A stretch of 23,885 nucleotides of DNA from Candidatus Sulfopaludibacter sp. SbA3 (lineage in GTDB: Bacteria > Acidobacteriota > Terriglobia > Bryobacterales > Bryobacteraceae). The position numbers and the translations under genes were made by a program. The stretch is from positions 1 to 23,885 of the forward strand of contig CAMDKT010000017.1 of NCBI GenBank assembly GCA_945900935.1, written 5' to 3'. Below the pieces are notes generated by a model, which saw nothing but the letters and a program-made list of their open reading frames with translations, ran no database searches and was not told where the DNA came from. Below, in pieces: positions 1 to 7,021 of this stretch (the stretch's first letter is position 1; each line of letters starts with the position of its first letter).

Positions 1-1494
1 AGCAGCGACACCTACGACACTATCGATTGGCTGGTGAAGAACCTTCCGAATAACAACGGCAAAGTGTGTACGTATGGCATTTCGTATCCAGGTTTTTATA
101 CCGCCGCGGGGATGATCGACGCCCATCCCGCGCATGTCTGCGCTTCGCCCCAAGCGCCGATTACGGACTGGTTTACCGGCGACGATTTTCATCGCAACGG
201 CGCGCTGTATTTGCCTCATGCATTCAATTTTTTAGCCGGATTTGGCAAGCCGCGCCCGGAACCTGTTCCGCCGCCGAAGGATCAGCAGAAGTTTGATCAC
301 GGTACGCCGGATGGCTACAAATTTTTCCTTCAATTGGGGCCTTTATTTAACGCGAACGAAAAATACTTCAAGAACACCGTGTCGTTCTGGAACGACATGA
401 TGCGGCATGACACCTACGATGAGTTCTGGCAGTCGCGCAATTTGCGCCCGCATTTGAAAGCCATTAAACCGGCGGTGATGACGGTGGGCGGATGGTTCGA
501 CGCGGAGAACCTTTACGGCGCGTTACAGGTGTTTAATAATGTGGCCAAGCAGAGCGAATCGACGACAAACCTGCTGGTGATGGGACCGTGGCGTCACGGG
601 CAGTGGGCGCGGGATGACGGCGACCATCTGGGCTACATCAAATTTGACGCCAAGACGAGCAAATACTACGGCAAGCAGATCGAGACGCCGTTTTTCGAGC
701 ACTACTTGAAAGGCAAGGGCGACGGCAAGTTCCCGAAAGCGCACGTGTTCGAAACGGGCACGAATCAGTGGCGCAAATTTGAATCGTGGCCGCCGCCGGC
801 AGCAAAGGCGCGGAGCCTGTACTTGACTGCCAACGGGAAGCTTTCCTGGCAAGCCCCGGCGGAGACCGCGGCGGCCGATGAGTTCACTAGCGACCCGGCA
901 AAACCGGTGCCGGTTGTGAGCGATATCGCCATTGCCATGACGCGCGAACACATGCTGGACGATCAGCGCTTTGCCGCTTCGCGCCCCGATGTGCTGGTCT
1001 ATGAATCCGATGTGTTGGAGGAAGACGTAACGATCGCCGGACCCGTTCTGAACTCGCTTTTTGTGTCCACCACCGGTACCGACGCGGATTGGATCGTCAA
1101 GTTGATCGACGTTTTGCCCGACAGCATTCCGGCGCCGGAAATTGTTCCCAACAAGTCAGTGGATCGCCGTCCGCCATTGGCCGGATTTCAAATGCTCGTT
1201 CGCGGAGAGGTTTTCCGTGGCAAATTTCGCAATAGTTTTTCCAAGCCGGAGCCGTTCACCCCTGGGCAAATCACGAAAGTGGACTACGGCATGAACGATA
1301 TTTTCCATACGTTCCGCCGCGGCCATCGCATCATGATTCAAGTGCAGAGCACTTGGTTTCCGCTGGTGGATCGCAATCCGCAGAAGTTCATGAACATCAA
1401 CGAGGCGCGTGAGACGGATTTCCAAAAAGCCGTTCACCGCGTGTTCCGGCAGCGGGACGCGGCGTCGAAACTTACCGTGCAAGTGCTGCCCTAA
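1..1494 (+). CDS. CocE/NonD family alpha/beta hydrolase, 5'-truncated by window edge
   Basis: The reading frame is open from base 1, so the true start lies outside the window; 497 codons are visible. Family members (cocaine esterase CocE, glutaryl-7-ACA acylase, X-Pro dipeptidyl-peptidase S15) hydrolyse esters or amides with a Ser-Asp-His triad. The nucleophile motif GISYPG is visible with Ser at visible residue 28. The acid is probably Asp167 in GGWFDAEN and the base His199 in GPWRHGQW. The last ~200 residues match the C-terminal jelly-roll domain of this family, with features such as YGMNDIFHTFRRGHRI. About 100-150 N-terminal residues, probably including any signal peptide, are missing. The TAA stop interlocks with the TAG of the convergent deacetylase gene. 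The substrate cannot be predicted; acyl-amino-acid or peptide-like esters are possible. Confidence 0.9.
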   Translation, partial: SSDTYDTIDWLVKNLPNNNGKVCTYGISYPGFYTAAGMIDAHPAHVCASPQAPITDWFTGDDFHRNGALYLPHAFNFLAGFGKPRPEPVPPPKDQQKFDHGTPDGYKFFLQLGPLFNANEKYFKNTVSFWNDMMRHDTYDEFWQSRNLRPHLKAIKPAVMTVGGWFDAENLYGALQVFNNVAKQSESTTNLLVMGPWRHGQWARDDGDHLGYIKFDAKTSKYYGKQIETPFFEHYLKGKGDGKFPKAHVFETGTNQWRKFESWPPPAAKARSLYLTANGKLSWQAPAETAAADEFTSDPAKPVPVVSDIAIAMTREHMLDDQRFAASRPDVLVYESDVLEEDVTIAGPVLNSLFVSTTGTDADWIVKLIDVLPDSIPAPEIVPNKSVDRRPPLAGFQMLVRGEVFRGKFRNSFSKPEPFTPGQITKVDYGMNDIFHTFRRGHRIMIQVQSTWFPLVDRNPQKFMNINEARETDFQKAVHRVFRQRDAASKLTVQVLP

Positions 1495-3086
1495 TCAACC
1501 GCTCCGGTCCCGAACCAAAGGCGGCCTTTTCGCCGGACGGTCTCGCCCGGCGCGCAGTCCGGGAACTTGGGGTCGGAGTGCATACAGGGGCAGCGCTCGT
1601 TGCCCCAAACGCGCTGGCAGTCCTCCCATTCGGTGGCGATCCAGCGCTGATTATCGACGGAGCGCACGACTGCCCGCGGCGTAGCGAGCGTCTTGTTGGC
1701 GTTCGTCTGCGCCGCAAATGCCGGCGCGCCTTTGAACATTACGCAGACCTGCGCGCGCATGTTTTTCAGCGGCTCTTCCGAACCGTTGCGAATCCAGCAT
1801 TCCATGTAGACCACCTGCCCATTCAGCCGGATCGACGCGCCGATTGTCACCTTGTCCGGCAGCGCCCACTCCGATGACAAGGAGCCGTCAGTGTTCCGCA
1901 GCCAGTCGCGATTGGAGATCGGGATATTTTTCTCATCCCATTTCGTCGGAATGTGCGTGTGCCCAAGAAACTCGATTTTCCCATTGGCCATGATGGCCTC
2001 CGGGATGTCCACGACGATATAGCCGGCGCCCGCCCATGGCAAAAACACCGACGCCTTTGTGCCGCGCATCGGGCTCACCGCGCCCTCCAGAAATCCAATC
2101 CGCATGTGGCGGCCGCCGGGGTAGGGAAGCAGTTTCGGACCAACGACGCGCTCGGGTTCCGCCTGTGTTTCCGGCATGGCGGTGACGCGCGAAGCCTCGG
2201 ACGCGGAATAGCCGTGTTGACGCATCACGCCACGCCAATATGGCAGTTCCTGCTGCGTCGCCTCCACTTCCAGCGGCAACGGCAACTTGCCCTCCTTCGG
2301 TTTATAACGGGCCTTCAGCATCCGGTCTTCAGGCACCGGGCCCAGATACTCGCCGACGTCTTTCAACGCCAACGTCCGGAATCCCGCGGATTTCAAATGC
2401 TCCATGTAGCGTTGGAACGCATCGGCAGGAGTGTGAACCCACGGATGAATGACATCGGGAACGCCGTGGAACTGCAGGACCACCATTTGCCCGGCGCGCG
2501 CGTTGGCGATCACTTTTTCGAAGTGCTCAAACGTCCAATCGGGATACGCATCGCCGGTGGTGGGAATCAGCAGCGGGTGGTGTTTAAGAGGGTCAAACGC
2601 GGGGCCAAGAACCATCCGGCCATACTCCACTTCGGGCTGCCCGCCGCGCCGCGCGTACTGGATTCCGTGCTCGCGCAAAACCTCCACGGCTTCCGGCCCG
2701 AACGAATTTCCGGACCACGCGAAGCTCACCGGCTTCGGCACCTTCACACGGCCAAGTTCATAATCGACCAACGCCAATTCACCGGCCAGCCGCGACGCCG
2801 CGCGAGGCGTTGAAAAATCTCCATGTGTCCAGGAATGATTACCTATTTCGAACCCCATCCCGTGCAATTCGGCCACATCTTGCCAGGAGAGGAAATGCTT
2901 TGTGTCCTCCATCCATCGATGCGTAATGAAAAACGTCGCGTTGAAGCCCAGCTTTTTCAACAACGGGCCAACGATCATCCGATGCGATTTCACTGCGTCG
3001 TCGAACGTCAGCACCACCGTCTTCTCCGGTATGGCGCGCGCCGCCGCCATCAGCAGTCCGAACTCGCGACGATTGATTGAACCCAT
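1491..3086 (-). CDS. NodB-type polysaccharide deacetylase with uncharacterised C-terminal half
   Basis: A 531-residue protein whose first ~250 residues form a NodB-homology (carbohydrate esterase family 4) domain. Visible landmarks are TFDDA (Asp29-Asp30) and NHSWTH (His84, His88), the usual catalytic base and metal ligands, and a later QFHGVPD motif. The N-terminus (NRREFGLL followed by a short hydrophobic, Ala-rich stretch) resembles an abbreviated Tat signal, so export is plausible but not certain. I chose the ATG at 3086 because the NodB fold begins just after it; the same frame stays open upstream, but only antisense to the ABC-F gene. The C-terminal ~230 residues are beta-rich looking, end in a Cys cluster (CQRVWGNERCPC) and match no family I recognise. 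The start lies 16 bp after the ABC-F stop, so the two are probably co-transcribed. Predicted role: removal of acetyl groups from an envelope or external glycan. Confidence 0.85.
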   Translation of the reverse strand: MGSINRREFGLLMAAARAIPEKTVVLTFDDAVKSHRMIVGPLLKKLGFNATFFITHRWMEDTKHFLSWQDVAELHGMGFEIGNHSWTHGDFSTPRAASRLAGELALVDYELGRVKVPKPVSFAWSGNSFGPEAVEVLREHGIQYARRGGQPEVEYGRMVLGPAFDPLKHHPLLIPTTGDAYPDWTFEHFEKVIANARAGQMVVLQFHGVPDVIHPWVHTPADAFQRYMEHLKSAGFRTLALKDVGEYLGPVPEDRMLKARYKPKEGKLPLPLEVEATQQELPYWRGVMRQHGYSASEASRVTAMPETQAEPERVVGPKLLPYPGGRHMRIGFLEGAVSPMRGTKASVFLPWAGAGYIVVDIPEAIMANGKIEFLGHTHIPTKWDEKNIPISNRDWLRNTDGSLSSEWALPDKVTIGASIRLNGQVVYMECWIRNGSEEPLKNMRAQVCVMFKGAPAFAAQTNANKTLATPRAVVRSVDNQRWIATEWEDCQRVWGNERCPCMHSDPKFPDCAPGETVRRKGRLWFGTGAVD

Positions 3087-3102
3087 GACCCAGAGTTTAC
3101 AC

Positions 3103-4902
3103 TCAGGCCACCTTGGCTTCCAACTCCGCCCAACGCGCATAGAGCGCATCCACCCCGTGCTGCGCCGTGTCCATGCGGACCGTCGCGTCTTGTACCCTGG
3201 TGTGATCGCTGAATACAGCCGGGTCGTCCAGCGCTGATTTAGAGGCCGCCAACTCCTCCTCCGCGTCCATGATCTGCTGCTCCATGGCGTCCCACTCGCG
3301 CTGCTCCATGTAGGAGAGTTTTTTCTTAGCGACCGGCGTAGCGGCGACGGTTTCGACTGGCGCTTTCTTCGGCGCGGCGGGCGAACGGCGTTCGGCCCGC
3401 TGCTGCTCCCACTGCCTGTATTCGGCGAAAAGCCCCCACTGCCCGTCGCCCTCCAGCGCAATCACAGTCGTGGCGACGCGGTCCAACAAATACCGGTCGT
3501 GAGTCACCAACACCAGTGCGCCCGGGAAGTCCAGCAGGCTCTCCTCCAGGACTTCAAGCGTTGGGATATCGAGATCGTTCGTCGGCTCGTCGAGGAACAA
3601 AACGTCCGCGGGTTGCAACATGATATTGGCCAGCAACACACGCGCCCGCTCACCGCCGGAGAGTTGCCGCACCGGTTGGACCAACTGTTCGTTCGTGAAC
3701 AGAAACCGGCGCGCCCAGCCCGCGACATGGATGGTCTGTCCGTTGAAAATCACCGAATCGCCATCCGGACACAGTGCCTGTTTCAACGTGGCATTCTCAT
3801 CGGGCAACTGCCGGTTCTGATCGAGCGTTACCACGCGCAGCAGATCCGCGCGTTGCACCGTCCCCGCCTGCGGCTCCATCTTGCCTTCCAGAATTCTCAA
3901 AAGCGTCGACTTGCCAGACCCGTTGCCGCCAACCAATCCGAGCTTCGTCCCGGCGGAAAGAATCAGATTCAAATCGCTGAAAAGCGTTTCCCCGCCGGGC
4001 GCCGCGGCAAGACCCTCCACTTGAATCAGCCGCTTCGTCTTTCGGTCCGACGCATTCAGAGTAATCGACGCCGTTGACGTTTTATTTCGCGAGGCCACTT
4101 CGCTCAACTCGCCAATCAGCCGATGCGCCGAATCAATGCGCGCCTTCGATTTCGTGGTCCGCGCTTTCGGCCCGCGGCGTAGCCATTCCACTTCACGCTT
4201 CACTTTTGTTTGGAGCGAATCCTGCAGCTTCTGCTGGGCGAGAAGGAAGTTTCCCCGATGCTCCAGGAACTTGCTGTAGTTGCCCTCGGCCTGAAAGATG
4301 CCATCCGGATAAGCGGGGTTGATTTCCGCGGTGTGCGTGGCGACACCCTCCAGAAAGTAGCGGTCGTGGCTGATGATCAACGAGGCGAATTCGGCTTGTA
4401 GAAGGATCCGCTCCAGCCACAGAATTCCGTCGATATCCAGATGGTTCGTCGGCTCATCGAGCAGCACGGCGTGCGGATATCGCACCAGCGCGCAGACAAT
4501 CGCCAACCGCTTGCGCCACCCGCCGGATAAAGTCGAGGCTTCGACGTCAAACTCGCGCAGCCCGGCGCGGCTCGCCTCCGTCTCGATGCGCACTTTTCGC
4601 TCGTCTCCGGTAAGCGGCAGATCGGCGAGCACGGCCTCCAAAACGGATCGAACCGTCTGTCCCGGTTCAAACACCGAATCCTGCGGAACGTAGGCCACAA
4701 CCGCCTGTCTGCGCGCGGTGCGCACGCCGTCGTCCGGCTCGTCCGCCGCCGCCATGATGCGCATCAGCGTCGACTTCCCGCTGCCATTGGGGCCGATCAA
4801 ACCAATCCGCTGCCCATCGTGCAGCGCCATCGTCAAATTCTCAAAAAGCGGTTTCGCGCCGTAGCGCTTGCTCACCGCGGAGCAACTTAATACAACTGCC
4901 AT
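3103..4902 (-). CDS. uup: ABC-F family ATPase, Uup-like
   Basis: A soluble 599-residue protein with two ABC ATPase domains and no membrane segments, typical of ABC-F translation factors. Domain 1 has the P-loop GPNGSGKST (about residues 37-45), signature LSGGW (125-129) and Walker B LLDEPTNHLD (147-156). Domain 2 has GGNGSGKST (about 325-333), LSGGE (414-418) and LFLDEPTNDLD. Residues ~530-599 are a charged, coiled-coil-like C-terminal extension, the feature that separates Uup from EttA-type members. Uup proteins act on ribosomes and have been linked to transposon precise excision and replication intermediates. The start ATG ends the divergent gap at 4903-4952. The gene is followed closely by the deacetylase. 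Assignment to ABC-F is firm; the Uup subfamily rests on the C-terminal extension. Confidence 0.9.
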   Translation of the reverse strand: MAVVLSCSAVSKRYGAKPLFENLTMALHDGQRIGLIGPNGSGKSTLMRIMAAADEPDDGVRTARRQAVVAYVPQDSVFEPGQTVRSVLEAVLADLPLTGDERKVRIETEASRAGLREFDVEASTLSGGWRKRLAIVCALVRYPHAVLLDEPTNHLDIDGILWLERILLQAEFASLIISHDRYFLEGVATHTAEINPAYPDGIFQAEGNYSKFLEHRGNFLLAQQKLQDSLQTKVKREVEWLRRGPKARTTKSKARIDSAHRLIGELSEVASRNKTSTASITLNASDRKTKRLIQVEGLAAAPGGETLFSDLNLILSAGTKLGLVGGNGSGKSTLLRILEGKMEPQAGTVQRADLLRVVTLDQNRQLPDENATLKQALCPDGDSVIFNGQTIHVAGWARRFLFTNEQLVQPVRQLSGGERARVLLANIMLQPADVLFLDEPTNDLDIPTLEVLEESLLDFPGALVLVTHDRYLLDRVATTVIALEGDGQWGLFAEYRQWEQQRAERRSPAAPKKAPVETVAATPVAKKKLSYMEQREWDAMEQQIMDAEEELAASKSALDDPAVFSDHTRVQDATVRMDTAQHGVDALYARWAELEAKVA

Positions 4903-4952
4903 CGTTCTTACTAGTATCTCTTGACTGGAGGGGTTGGCGGTTTTCCGGGCTC

Positions 4953-5199
4953 CTACCGTTTCAGGGAAATCTCGAAGTGGACGCCTTCCACTTTTTGCAA
5001 CGCGCCTTTACGGGCAATTGCGTCCGCATTCCGGGTTCTTGAAATCCGACCGTCGCGTTGACGAAGTCGCGCAGGACCGATTTGCCGGTCTCAAGGTCGC
5101 CGTTGATGATGCACTCGACGGACTCCCGAAGTAGCGCTTGACGGAAATCCGGGTCCCGTTGCGCCCGCGCCCGAATGGTTTCTTTGACGTCGTGGGTGC
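4953..5199 (-). pseudogene. Decayed antitoxin of a RelE/HigB (Gp49)-type TA module
   Basis: The reading in one minus frame gives an antitoxin-like N-terminal region (DVKETIRARAQRDPDF..., then GDLETGKSVLRDFVNATVGFQE), typical of the putative addiction-module antidotes that follow Gp49-like toxins. The frame then runs into nonsense at about 5003-5008, while the next frame supplies the expected family C-terminus (ALQKVEGVHFEISLKR) ending at a TAG at 4953-4955. The central HTH segment expected between these pieces is absent, so the gene has lost internal sequence and shifted frame. The N-terminal part is joined in frame to the toxin remnant with no separate start codon. I infer a non-functional remnant; the family assignment comes from remembered homologues. 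Confidence 0.65.
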
Positions 5200-5475
5200 A
5201 TTCCTGCGCCGCAAAAATGTCCTGTTCCTGTCGTTTCTTCGTGCCGCCGCCGATCAAGATCACGAGGTGGTCCCCATCCTTTCCGAAGTAGATGCGGTAG
5301 CCGGGTCCGAAGTCAATACGCCGCAACAAACGCCCTTGACCTTCGAGAAATTCCCCTGCTCCGGCCGCGCAAGCGCGATAGGCACTTTGGCTGCTGCAGA
5401 CGCGTCGAGTCGCTCCAGCAACTCGGCGAAGCGTTTGTTTCCGTTTTCGCTGATGTAGCCGCGGAACTCGATCAT
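5200..5475 (-). pseudogene. Decayed RelE/HigB (phage Gp49-like) toxin
   Basis: An ATG at 5475 opens a frame reading MIEFRGYISENGNKRFAELL... to ...NFSKVKG (about 5330), the usual N-terminal half of a Gp49-like toxin. That frame then loses similarity, and the family core RRIDFGPGYRIYFGKDGD, followed by LVILIGGGTKKRQEQDI, continues in a different minus frame from about 5322. Roughly 8 residues are expected between the halves but only ~14 nt are present, consistent with a deletion of about 10 nt plus a frameshift. The C-terminus runs directly into antitoxin sequence, indicating a second lesion. In intact relatives the toxin precedes the antitoxin and acts as a ribosome-dependent mRNA interferase. 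An inverted repeat and a TATAGT box remain upstream. Confidence 0.7.
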
Positions 5476-5487
5476 ACGTGGAAGATG

Positions 5488-5503
5488 GTAACAGGTTGGT
5501 TAC
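5488..5503 (-). promoter_or_regulatory. Possible relic operator/promoter of the decayed TA module
   Basis: GTAAC and GTTAC (5488-5492 and 5499-5503) form a 5-bp inverted repeat with a 6-nt spacer, 12 bp upstream of the toxin-remnant ATG. On the minus strand TATAGT (5502-5507) overlaps the outer arm and could be a -10 box. TA modules of this kind normally repress themselves through such a site. The match is short and could be chance. Confidence 0.3.
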
Positions 5504-5564
5504 TATACGCAGGCGATTGTTTTGGCTCATCGGATGCGTCCCGGCGTTCGCTGGTGTGGATTTT

Positions 5565-5633
5565 CGAAACGAGAAAATCACCCCACCGGGAAATCCGGCG
5601 AATCCGTCCGCGCGCTAGCCATTAATCCGGAAA
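5565..5633. repeat. Direct repeat copy 1: duplicated sulfatase 3' end
   Basis: These 69 bp match 6954-7021 with a single 1-nt indel and a single C/T substitution. On the minus strand they encode the last ~17 codons and stop of the intact sulfatase at 6966-8291 plus ~13 bp past the stop. Weaker similarity (GGTGTGG versus GGTATGG) continues left to about 5554. No sulfatase coding sequence continues to the right: the next base begins a different protein remnant, so the join is abrupt. The orientation is the same as copy 2, giving a directly repeated pair about 1.39 kb apart. Confidence 0.93.
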
Positions 5634-5634
5634 C

Positions 5635-5730
5635 GTAGTGCCTAACGTGGCCGACGGCGATACGCCCATTAACATGTTCGTAAATGGCACGCCACTCTCG
5701 CAGAGCCTGTTTCTAACCGTGCAGCGCTGA
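5635..5730 (+). pseudogene. Orphan C-terminal tail of a TIGR03437-like (Solibacter-type) protein
   Basis: The frame from 5635 reads VVPNVADGDTPINMFVNG, then TPLSQSLFLTVQR and a TGA at 5728-5730. This pattern (VP...DG..P + hydrophobic strand + NG + LxLTVQR-stop) resembles the end of the ~200-residue C-terminal domain TIGR03437, abundant in Solibacter extracellular proteins. Only ~31 residues remain and there is no start; the upstream part is cut exactly where repeat copy 1 ends. I read this as a truncated remnant left by rearrangement. The assignment is from memory of the family's terminal strands and the piece is short. Confidence 0.5.
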
Positions 5731-5849
5731 TCGTGCGGGCTTGATTGAAGGGCATCCGCGCGCGGAGGAATTGAATGTGAATGCGCCTCACTCTGGTCGC
5801 CCGAACGCCCCAGAAATGAAATGTTCTTGTGGAAAACGCGAACGTTGCA

Positions 5850-5878
5850 TTCACTGCTTCACTCGCGACCGATATAGT
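5850..5878 (+). promoter_or_regulatory. Candidate sigma70 promoter of the VapBC-like operon
   Basis: TTCACT (5850-5855) and TATAGT (5873-5878) are separated by 17 bp, matching the -35 and -10 consensus at 4/6 and 5/6 positions. They lie ~60 bp upstream of the antitoxin ATG and run directly into the 9-bp repeat array, the arrangement expected of an autorepressed TA promoter. Confidence 0.45.
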
Positions 5879-5883
5879 TAGTG

Positions 5884-5919
5884 TAGCGAATATGGCGTTT
5901 GTAGCGTCTATAGCGTTAG
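5884..5919 (+). repeat. Four tandem 9-bp repeats, probable antitoxin operator
   Basis: Four consecutive 9-mers read TAGCGAATA, TGGCGTTTG, TAGCGTCTA, TAGCGTTAG, sharing T(A/G)GCG at the same phase. A fifth, weaker unit TAGTTAGTG (5875-5883) precedes them in phase. The array sits between the candidate -10 box and the ribosome-binding site AGGAG (5931-5935). One repeat per ~9-10 bp would place successive HTH proteins on nearly the same DNA face. I infer cooperative autoregulation by the excisionase-type antitoxin encoded immediately downstream. Confidence 0.6.
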
Positions 5920-5940
5920 GCGGGGAAAGTAGGAGAGGTC

Positions 5941-6402
5941 ATGAGCCGAGCGATAGAAAAAAACGAAGAATCAAGGCTTTCGATATCATCACAGGACCAA
6001 CGGGAAATCCAAGGGCTATATGAAGCGCTTCGCCGAGGTAAGGCGCAACTGGTGAGCCCTGAAGGCAAGGGGCGTAGCCTGCCGGCTTCGGTCAACCAGT
6101 TCCTCACTGAGTTGCTAGCGCTGCTCAACCAGGGGAAGCCAATCCACATTATTCAGAACCAGGCAACGCTGACAACTGTCGATGCCGCGGCGCTCATCGG
6201 AGTTTCGAGACAGTTTTTGGTTAATTTGCTCGAGCGCGATGAGATTCCGTACCATCTTGTCGGAACCCATCGGCGCATATATGCCAGCGATTTGTTCGGT
6301 TACAAGGCGAGGCGGGATTCGGCGCGGAAAAACGCCCTAAGAGCACTCGTCAAATCCGAAGCCGCGGAAGGCTTGTACACGCGGCATGCGGAAGGTGTTT
6401 AA
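5941..6402 (+). CDS. Excisionase-family HTH antitoxin (VapB50-like)
   Basis: A 153-residue protein with a good ribosome-binding site (AGGAG, 5 bp before the ATG). Residues ~79-120 form a MerR/excisionase-type winged HTH: TTVDAAALIGVSRQFLVNLL, then a wing with HLVGTHRRIYASDL. The N-terminal ~75 residues are a charged helical region. Proteins of this shape directly upstream of a PIN-domain gene act as antitoxins; the M. tuberculosis pair Rv3750c/Rv3749c (VapBC50), whose antitoxin was first called an excisionase, is the analogue I recall. The 3' end overlaps the toxin gene by 17 nt, implying translational coupling. Likely autoregulated through the 9-bp repeats upstream. No integrase is nearby, so a true excisionase role is less likely. 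Confidence 0.85.
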   Translation: MSRAIEKNEESRLSISSQDQREIQGLYEALRRGKAQLVSPEGKGRSLPASVNQFLTELLALLNQGKPIHIIQNQATLTTVDAAALIGVSRQFLVNLLERDEIPYHLVGTHRRIYASDLFGYKARRDSARKNALRALVKSEAAEGLYTRHAEGV

Positions 6403-6925
6403 TCGCCTCGTTGTCGTCCTTGACACAAATGTCTTGGCCCCTATGCCAGTCGCCGACACGCTATTGCGGTTGGCGGAAGAGTCGGCCTTCTATCTGCCCC
6501 GTTGGTCCGAAGAAATCCTCCTGGAACTTGAAAGGACCTTGCGAAAGTGGAATTACTCTCAGTTCCAGGTGGATCGCAGGCTGAGGGTAATGCGCGAACA
6601 TTTTCCAGAGGCGATCATCACGGGTTATGAGGGATTGGCGAATTCACTCGACGTTGATGAAAAAGATCGACACGTGCTGGCTTGCGCGATTCGGGCAGGC
6701 GCTCACGCCATAGTGTCCGACAACCGGAAAGATTTTCCTAAACACACTATGGATCAACTTGGAATCGAGTGCCTTTCCGCGGCGGAGTTTCTCAAACAGC
6801 AATATCATCTGAATCCCGATCTTTTCATCCAGATCCTTAACAGTCAGCGAATCGAAGTGGGGATGAGCATGGCGGAACTGTTCCAGCGCTTGCCGAAGGG
6901 ACTCGAGGAGTTCATTCGTTTTTAG
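6386..6925 (+). CDS. PIN-domain ribonuclease toxin (VapC50-like)
   Basis: A 179-residue PIN domain protein. Acidic residues expected in the metal-binding active site are visible: Asp13 in VVLDTNVL, the Glu-rich helix SEEILLELERT, Asp in DEKDRHVLACAI, and the final SDNRKDF. The PIN fold covers about residues 8-135, and the rest (about 140-179) is a helical C-terminal extension of the kind found in VapC50-type toxins. PIN toxins cut tRNA or rRNA when the antitoxin is degraded. The gene starts inside the end of the antitoxin gene in another frame, as expected for a TA operon. It converges on the sulfatase gene with only 40 bp between stops. All key residues look intact, unlike the neighbouring decayed module. 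Confidence 0.87.
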   Translation: MRKVFNRLVVVLDTNVLAPMPVADTLLRLAEESAFYLPRWSEEILLELERTLRKWNYSQFQVDRRLRVMREHFPEAIITGYEGLANSLDVDEKDRHVLACAIRAGAHAIVSDNRKDFPKHTMDQLGIECLSAAEFLKQQYHLNPDLFIQILNSQRIEVGMSMAELFQRLPKGLEEFIRF

Positions 6926-6953
6926 CGTCTGGGTGAACCGGTATGGTTATCTG

Positions 6954-7021
6954 CGAAACGAGAAATCACCCCACCGGGAAATCCGGCGAATCCGTCCGCG
7001 CGTTAGCCATTAATCCGGAAA
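6954..7021. repeat. Direct repeat copy 2: genuine sulfatase 3' end
   Basis: 68 bp matching 5565-5633 (one indel, one substitution). It covers the last ~17 codons and stop of the intact sulfatase plus 12 bp beyond. Together the copies bracket a ~1.3 kb segment holding the TIGR03437-like tail and the VapBC-like module. Overlap of a repeat with a gene's 3' end, leaving that gene whole, is the arrangement seen for integration sites; here no recombinase gene is present, so a partial tandem duplication is equally possible. Confidence 0.93.

Larger units (their letters stand above)
5476..5940. other. 465-bp gene-free mosaic between two TA modules
   Basis: This stretch has no intact gene. From left to right it holds the relic TA operator, repeat copy 1 (a duplicated sulfatase 3' end), an orphan TIGR03437-like C-terminal tail, about 115 bp (5731-5849) in which I see nothing recognisable, and the promoter plus 9-bp repeats of the VapBC-like module. 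Short open frames here on either strand (for example 5669-5854 minus and 5829-6023 plus) show no family resemblance. Confidence 0.7.

Noticed and set aside
1481..1500. Interlocked convergent stop codons (CTAA) as a special regulatory site
   Set aside because: Tail-to-tail stop overlap is common in compact genomes; no hairpin terminator is visible there.
1953..2813. 286-codon plus-strand frame over the deacetylase gene
   Set aside because: His/Arg-rich shadow typical of antisense high-GC coding sequence; the minus strand has NodB motifs.
3087..3461. Upstream in-frame extension of the deacetylase
   Set aside because: It lies inside the ABC-F gene in another frame; the residues are Arg/Ser-rich shadow with no domain.
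5884..5919. CRISPR-like or microsatellite array
   Set aside because: Units are 9 bp with no spacers and only four or five copies at a promoter, fitting an operator, not CRISPR.
5829..6023. Small plus-strand ORF upstream of the antitoxin, containing repeated Val-Ala residues
   Set aside because: The residue pattern is a by-product of the 9-bp DNA repeats; it overlaps the antitoxin start in another frame and has no ribosome-binding site.
5941..6402. True phage excisionase marking an integrated element
   Set aside because: No integrase nearby, and the directly overlapping PIN gene makes an antitoxin role much more likely.
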